Origin: Argopecten irradians
Taxonomy: Eukaryota > Mollusca > Bivalvia > Pectinida > Pectinidae
Assembly (NCBI RefSeq): GCF_041381155.1
Contig: NC_091145.1
Coordinates: 41,133,697-41,197,696, forward strand
DNA length: 64,000 nt
Direction of reading: 5' to 3'
Shown: positions 59,101 to 64,000 of the stretch, piece by piece
How the letters are laid out: every line of letters begins with the position of its first letter
How positions within the stretch are numbered: position 1 is the first letter of the stretch
Notes under the pieces: generated by a model
The model's input: the letters and a program-made list of their open reading frames with translations, nothing else
Databases searched by the model: none
What the model was told of the DNA's origin: nothing
Translations under genes and position numbers: made by a program

Positions 59101-62100
59101 TGAACAATATCACACCATACTACCACTTCTAAAGTACAGGGGGCTGTAAATATTGAACAATATCACACCATACTACCACTTCTAAAGGACAGGGGGCTGT
59201 AAATATTGAACAATATCACACCATACTACCACTTCTAAAGGACAGGGGGCTGTAAATATTGAACAATATCACACCATACTACCACTTCTAAAGGACAGGG
59301 GACTGTAAATATTGAACAATATTCACCATACTACCACTTCTAAAGTACAGGGGGCTGTAAATATTGAACAATATCACACCATACTACCACTTCTAAAGGA
59401 CAGGGGGCTGTAAAATATTGAACAATATCACACCATACTACCACTTCTAAAGGACAGGGGGCTGTAAATATTGAACAATATCACACCATACTACCACTTC
59501 TAAAGGACAGGGGGCTGTAAATATTGAACAATATCTCACCATACTACCACTTCTAAAGGACAGGGGGCTGTAAATATTGAACAATATCACACCATACTAC
59601 CACTTCTAAAGGACAGAGGGCTGTAAATATTGAACAATATCTCACCATACTACCACTTCTAAAGGACAGGGGGCTGTAAATATTGAACAATATCACACCA
59701 TACTACCACTAATAAAGGACAGAGGGCTGTAAATATTGAAAAATATCTCACCATACTACCACTTCTAAAGGACAGGGGCTGTAAATATTGAACAATATCA
59801 CACCGTACTACCACTTTTAAAGGACAGGGGGCTGTAAATATTGAAAAATATCACACCATACTACCACTTCTAAAGGACAGGGGCTGTAAATATTGAACAA
59901 TATCACACCATACTACCACTTCTAAAGGACAGGGGGCTGTAAATATTGAACAATATCACACCATACTACCACTTCTAAAGGACAGGGGGCTGTAAATATT
60001 GAACAATATCTCACCATACTACCACTTCTAAAGGACAGGGGGCTGTAAATATTGAACAATATCACACCATACTACCACTTCTAAAGGACAGGGGCTTAAA
60101 TATTGACAAAATATTGAACAATATCACACCATACTACCACTTCTAAAGGACAGGGGGCTGTAAATATTGAACAATATCACACCATACTACCACTTCTAAA
60201 GGACATGGGGGCTGTAAATATTGAACAATATCACACCATACTACCACTTATAAAGGACAGAGGGCTGTAAATATTGAAAAATATCACACCATACTACCAC
60301 TTCTAAAGGACAGGGGACTGTAAATATTGAACAATATCACACCGTACTACCACTTCTAAAGGACAGGGGGCTGTAAATATTGAACAATATCACACCATAC
60401 TACCACTTCTAAAGGACAGAGGGCTGTAAATATTGAACAATATCACACCATACTACCACTTCTAAAGGACAGGGGGCTGTAAATATTGAACAATATCACA
60501 CCATACTACCACTTCTAAAGTACAGGGGGCTGTAAATATTGAACAATATTACCATACTACCACTTCTAAAGTACAGGGGGCTGTAAATATTGAACAATAT
60601 CACACCATACTACCACTTCTAAAGGACAGGGGCTGTAAATATTGAACAATATCACACCATACTACCACTTCTAAAGGACAGAGGGCTGTAAATATTGAAC
60701 AATATCACACCATACTACCACTTCTAAAGGACAGGGGGCTGTAAATATTGAACAATATCACACCATACTACCACTTCTAAAGGACAGGGGGCTGTAAATA
60801 TTGAACAATATCACACCATACTACCACTTCTAAAGGACAGGGGACTGTAAATATTGAACAATATCACACCATACTACCACTTCTAAAGGACAGGGGACTG
60901 TAAATATTGAACAATATTACCATACTACCACTTCTAAAGGACAGGGGGCTGTAAATATTGAACAATATCACACCATACTACCACTTCTAAAGGACAGGGG
61001 GCTGTAAATATTGAACAATATCACACCATACTACCACTTCTAAAGGACAGGGGGCTGTAAATATTGAACAATATTACACCATACTACCACTAAAGGACAG
61101 GGGCTGTAAATATGAACAATATACCATACTACCACTTCTAAAGGACAGGGGGCTGTAAAAATTGAACAATATCTCACCATACTACCACTTCTAAAGGACA
61201 GGGGGCTGTAAATATTGAACAATATCACACCATACTACCACTTCTAAAGGACAGGGGGCTGTAAATATTGAACAATATCACACCATGATACCACTTCTAA
61301 AGGACAGGGGGGCTGTAAAATATTGAACAATATCTCACCATACTACCACTTCTAAAGGACAGGGGCTGTAAATATTGAACAATATCACACCATACTACCA
61401 CTTCTAAAGGACACAGGGGGCTGTAAATATTGAACAATATCACACCATACTACCACTTCTAAAGGACAGGGGGCTGTAAATATTGAACAATATCACACCA
61501 TACTACCACTTCTAAAGGACAGGGGGCTGTAAATATTGAACAATATCTCACCATACTACCACTTCTAAAGGACAGGGGGCTGTAAATATTGAACAATATC
61601 ACACCATACTACCACTTCTAAAGGACAGGGGGCTGTAAATATTGAACAATATCTCACCAAACTACCACTTCTAAAGGACAGGGGGCTGTAAATATTGAAC
61701 AATATCTCACCATACTACCTCTAAAGGACAGGGGGCTGTAAATATTGAACAATATCACACCATACTACCACTTCTAAAGGACAGAGGGCTGTAAATATTG
61801 AACAAATTTCACCATACTACCACTTCTAAAGGACAGGGGGCTGTAAATATTGAACAATATCACACCATACTACCACTTCTAAAGTACAGGGGCTGTAAAT
61901 ATTGAACAATATCACACCATACTACCACTTCTAAAGGACAGGGGCTGTAATTATTGAACAATATCACACCATACTACCACTTATAAAGGACAGGGGGCTG
62001 TAAATATTGAAAAATATCACACCATACTACCACTTCTAAAGGACAGGGGACTGTAAATATTGAACAATATCACACCGTACTACCAATTTTAAAGGACAGG

Positions 62101-63850
62101 GGGCTGTAAATATTGAACAATATCACATCATACTACCACTTCTAAAGGACAGGGGGCTGTAAATATTGAACAATTTTACCATACTACCACTTCTAAAGTA
62201 CAGGGGGCTGTAAATATTGAACAATATTACCATACTACCACTTCTAAAGTACAGGGGGCTGTAAATATTGAACAATATCACACCATACTACCATACTAGA
62301 ACTACCACTTCTAAAGTACAGGGGGCTGTAAATATTGAACAATATCACACCATACTACCTCTTCTAAAGTACTGGGGGCGGTAAATATTGAACAATATCA
62401 CACCATACTACCACTTCTAAAGGACAGCGGATTGTAAATATTGAACAATATCACACCGTACTACCACTTCTAAAGGACAGAGGGCTGTAAATATTGAACA
62501 ATATCTCACCATACTACCACTTCTAAAGGACAGAGGGCTGTAAATATTGAACAATATCACACCGTACTACCACTTTTTAAGGACAGGGGGCTGTAAATAT
62601 TGAACAATATCACACCATACTACCACTTCTAAAGGAACAGGGGGCTGTAAATATTGAACAATATCACACCATACTACCACTTCTAAAGGACAGAGGACCA
62701 TACTACCATATTGAACAATATCACACCGTACTACCACTTCTAAAGGACAGGGGACTGTAAATATTGAACAATATTACCATACTACCACTTCTAAAGTACA
62801 GGGGGCTGTAAAAATTGAACAATATCACACCATACTACCACTTCTAAAGGACAGAGGGCTGTAAATATTGAACAATATCACACCATACTACCACTTCTAA
62901 AGGACAGGGGACTGTAAATATTGAACAATATCACACCATACTACCACTTCTAAAGGACAGAGGGCTGTAAATATTGAACAATATCTCACCATACTACCAC
63001 TTCTAAAGGACAGGGGGCTGTAAATATTGAACAATATCTCACCATACTACCATATTGAACAATATCACACCGTACTCACCACTTTAAAGGACAGGGGCTG
63101 TAAATATTGAACAATATCTCACCATTACTACCACTTCTAAAGGACAGGGGGCTGTAAATATTGAACAATATCACACCATACTACCACTTCTAAAGGACAG
63201 AGGGCTGTAAATATTGAACAATATCACACCATACTACCACTTCTAAAGGACAGAGGGCTGTAAATATTGAAAAATATCACACCATACTACCACTTCTAAA
63301 GGACAGGGGCTGTAAATATTGAACAATATCACACCATACTACCACTTCTAAAGGACAGAGGGCTGTAAATATTGAACAATATCTCACCATACTACCACTT
63401 CTAAAGGACAGAGGGCTGTAAATATTGAACAATATCACACCATACTACCACTTCTAAAGGACAGGGGGCTGTAAATATTGAACAATATCACACCATACTA
63501 CCACTTCTAAAGGACAGGGGCTGTAAATATTGAAACAATATCACACCATACTACCACTTCTAAAGGACAGGGGGCTGTAAATATTGAACAATATCACACC
63601 ACCATACTACCACTTCTAAAGTACAGGGGGCTGTAAATATTGAACAATATCACACCATACTACCACTTCTAAAAGGACAGAGGGGCTGAAAAAAAATCTC
63701 CAAAACCATACTAGCATTCTAAAGGAACAGGGGGCTGTTAAATAATTGAACAATATATTGTTAAGAGGGGGCTGTAAATATTGAAAACAAATCAAACATT
63801 ACCACTGGTAAAGGACAGTGAGCTGTAAATATTGAACAATGATCACACCA
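56103..63850. repeat. 53-bp array of copies of a 3' splice site and exon head
   Basis: About 145 copies of 53 bp. On the minus strand each is TATTGTTCAATATTTACAG, CCCCCTGTCCTTTAG, AAGTGGTAGTATGG. The first part equals the intron end before the exon at 56003-56102, and the second resembles its first 25-30 bases. Most copies keep TTTACAG intact. Typical variants are ggaca/gtaca, ggggg/gaggg, and cacacc/ctcacc/taccat. Blocks of units recur in the same order (for example about 58140-58330 and 61970-62140), so amplification also occurred in multi-unit steps. Copies decay near 62700, 63050 and 63680-63840. Confidence 0.96.
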
Positions 63851-64000
63851 TTGTTTTTGAAAGACTTTAAAAACTCTGGCGAGGTGGTTATATGGAGACC
63901 TAGTGAGCCTGGTCATTAAATGAATTAGAATATGACTGATAAAGATTGTATCTAGAAAGACATTTATACACCTTGGAGCCGGTGGTTTGGATGCCTCGTG
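63851..64000. other. Intron continuing past the window edge
   Basis: Unique sequence after the array ends. The next upstream exon of the minus-strand gene must lie beyond 64000. Confidence 0.5.

Noticed and set aside
13763..63850. Regular arrays considered as CRISPR
   Set aside because: No unique spacers; units are contiguous and the DNA is eukaryotic. They are minisatellites.

Overview
The window is eukaryotic, animal DNA, most likely from a bivalve mollusc. The reasons are AT-rich intergenic DNA, spliced coding exons, an env-bearing Ty3/Gypsy provirus, LINE fragments, and dispersed repeats of a style I associate with bivalve genomes (blocks ending in ACGGACGG tracts plus a short hairpin, and 'aagaggcccaaagggcc' repeats). 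The species cannot be fixed from the sequence. By my own tally, nearly half of the window is tandem repeat.

Layout. 1-478: an 85-bp array. 540-613: a candidate first exon (+), whose intron would hold everything up to a candidate second exon at 20120-20237. That intron carries a 67-bp minisatellite array (about 95 copies) and, inserted in it, a 13-kb provirus on the minus strand (685-13762). The provirus has 2,095-bp LTRs differing at about 8 positions, gag, pol (PR-RT-RH-IN-chromodomain) and a fusion-type env. 20911-21574: dispersed repeat. 21875-24007: a secreted, extremely Asp-rich protein with repeated four-cysteine modules (-). 24.5-26.3 kb: two LINE 3'-end fragments. 28.7-30.7 kb: a diverged dispersed repeat block. 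30.8-35.8 kb: a possible two-exon minus-strand gene whose intron is a 55-bp array. 36.5-39.9 kb: a 34-bp array ending at a plus-strand splice acceptor. 40.5-45 kb: two more arrays. 47.2-64 kb: the 3' part of an unrecognised minus-strand gene with three supported exons, two of whose introns end in large arrays (50 bp and 53 bp). Several non-autonomous elements lie in its long intron.

How it fits together. Gag and pol are in the same frame and separated by one UAG with two overlapping perfect hairpins, which suggests translational readthrough. Env has its own splice acceptor, and the LTR holds a strong splice donor. The most unusual theme is that large minisatellites sit exactly against exon borders. 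In the minus-strand gene the repeat unit of two introns is a copy of the 3' splice site plus the first bases of the following exon. Three other arrays may be arranged in a comparable way, but those exons are less certain.
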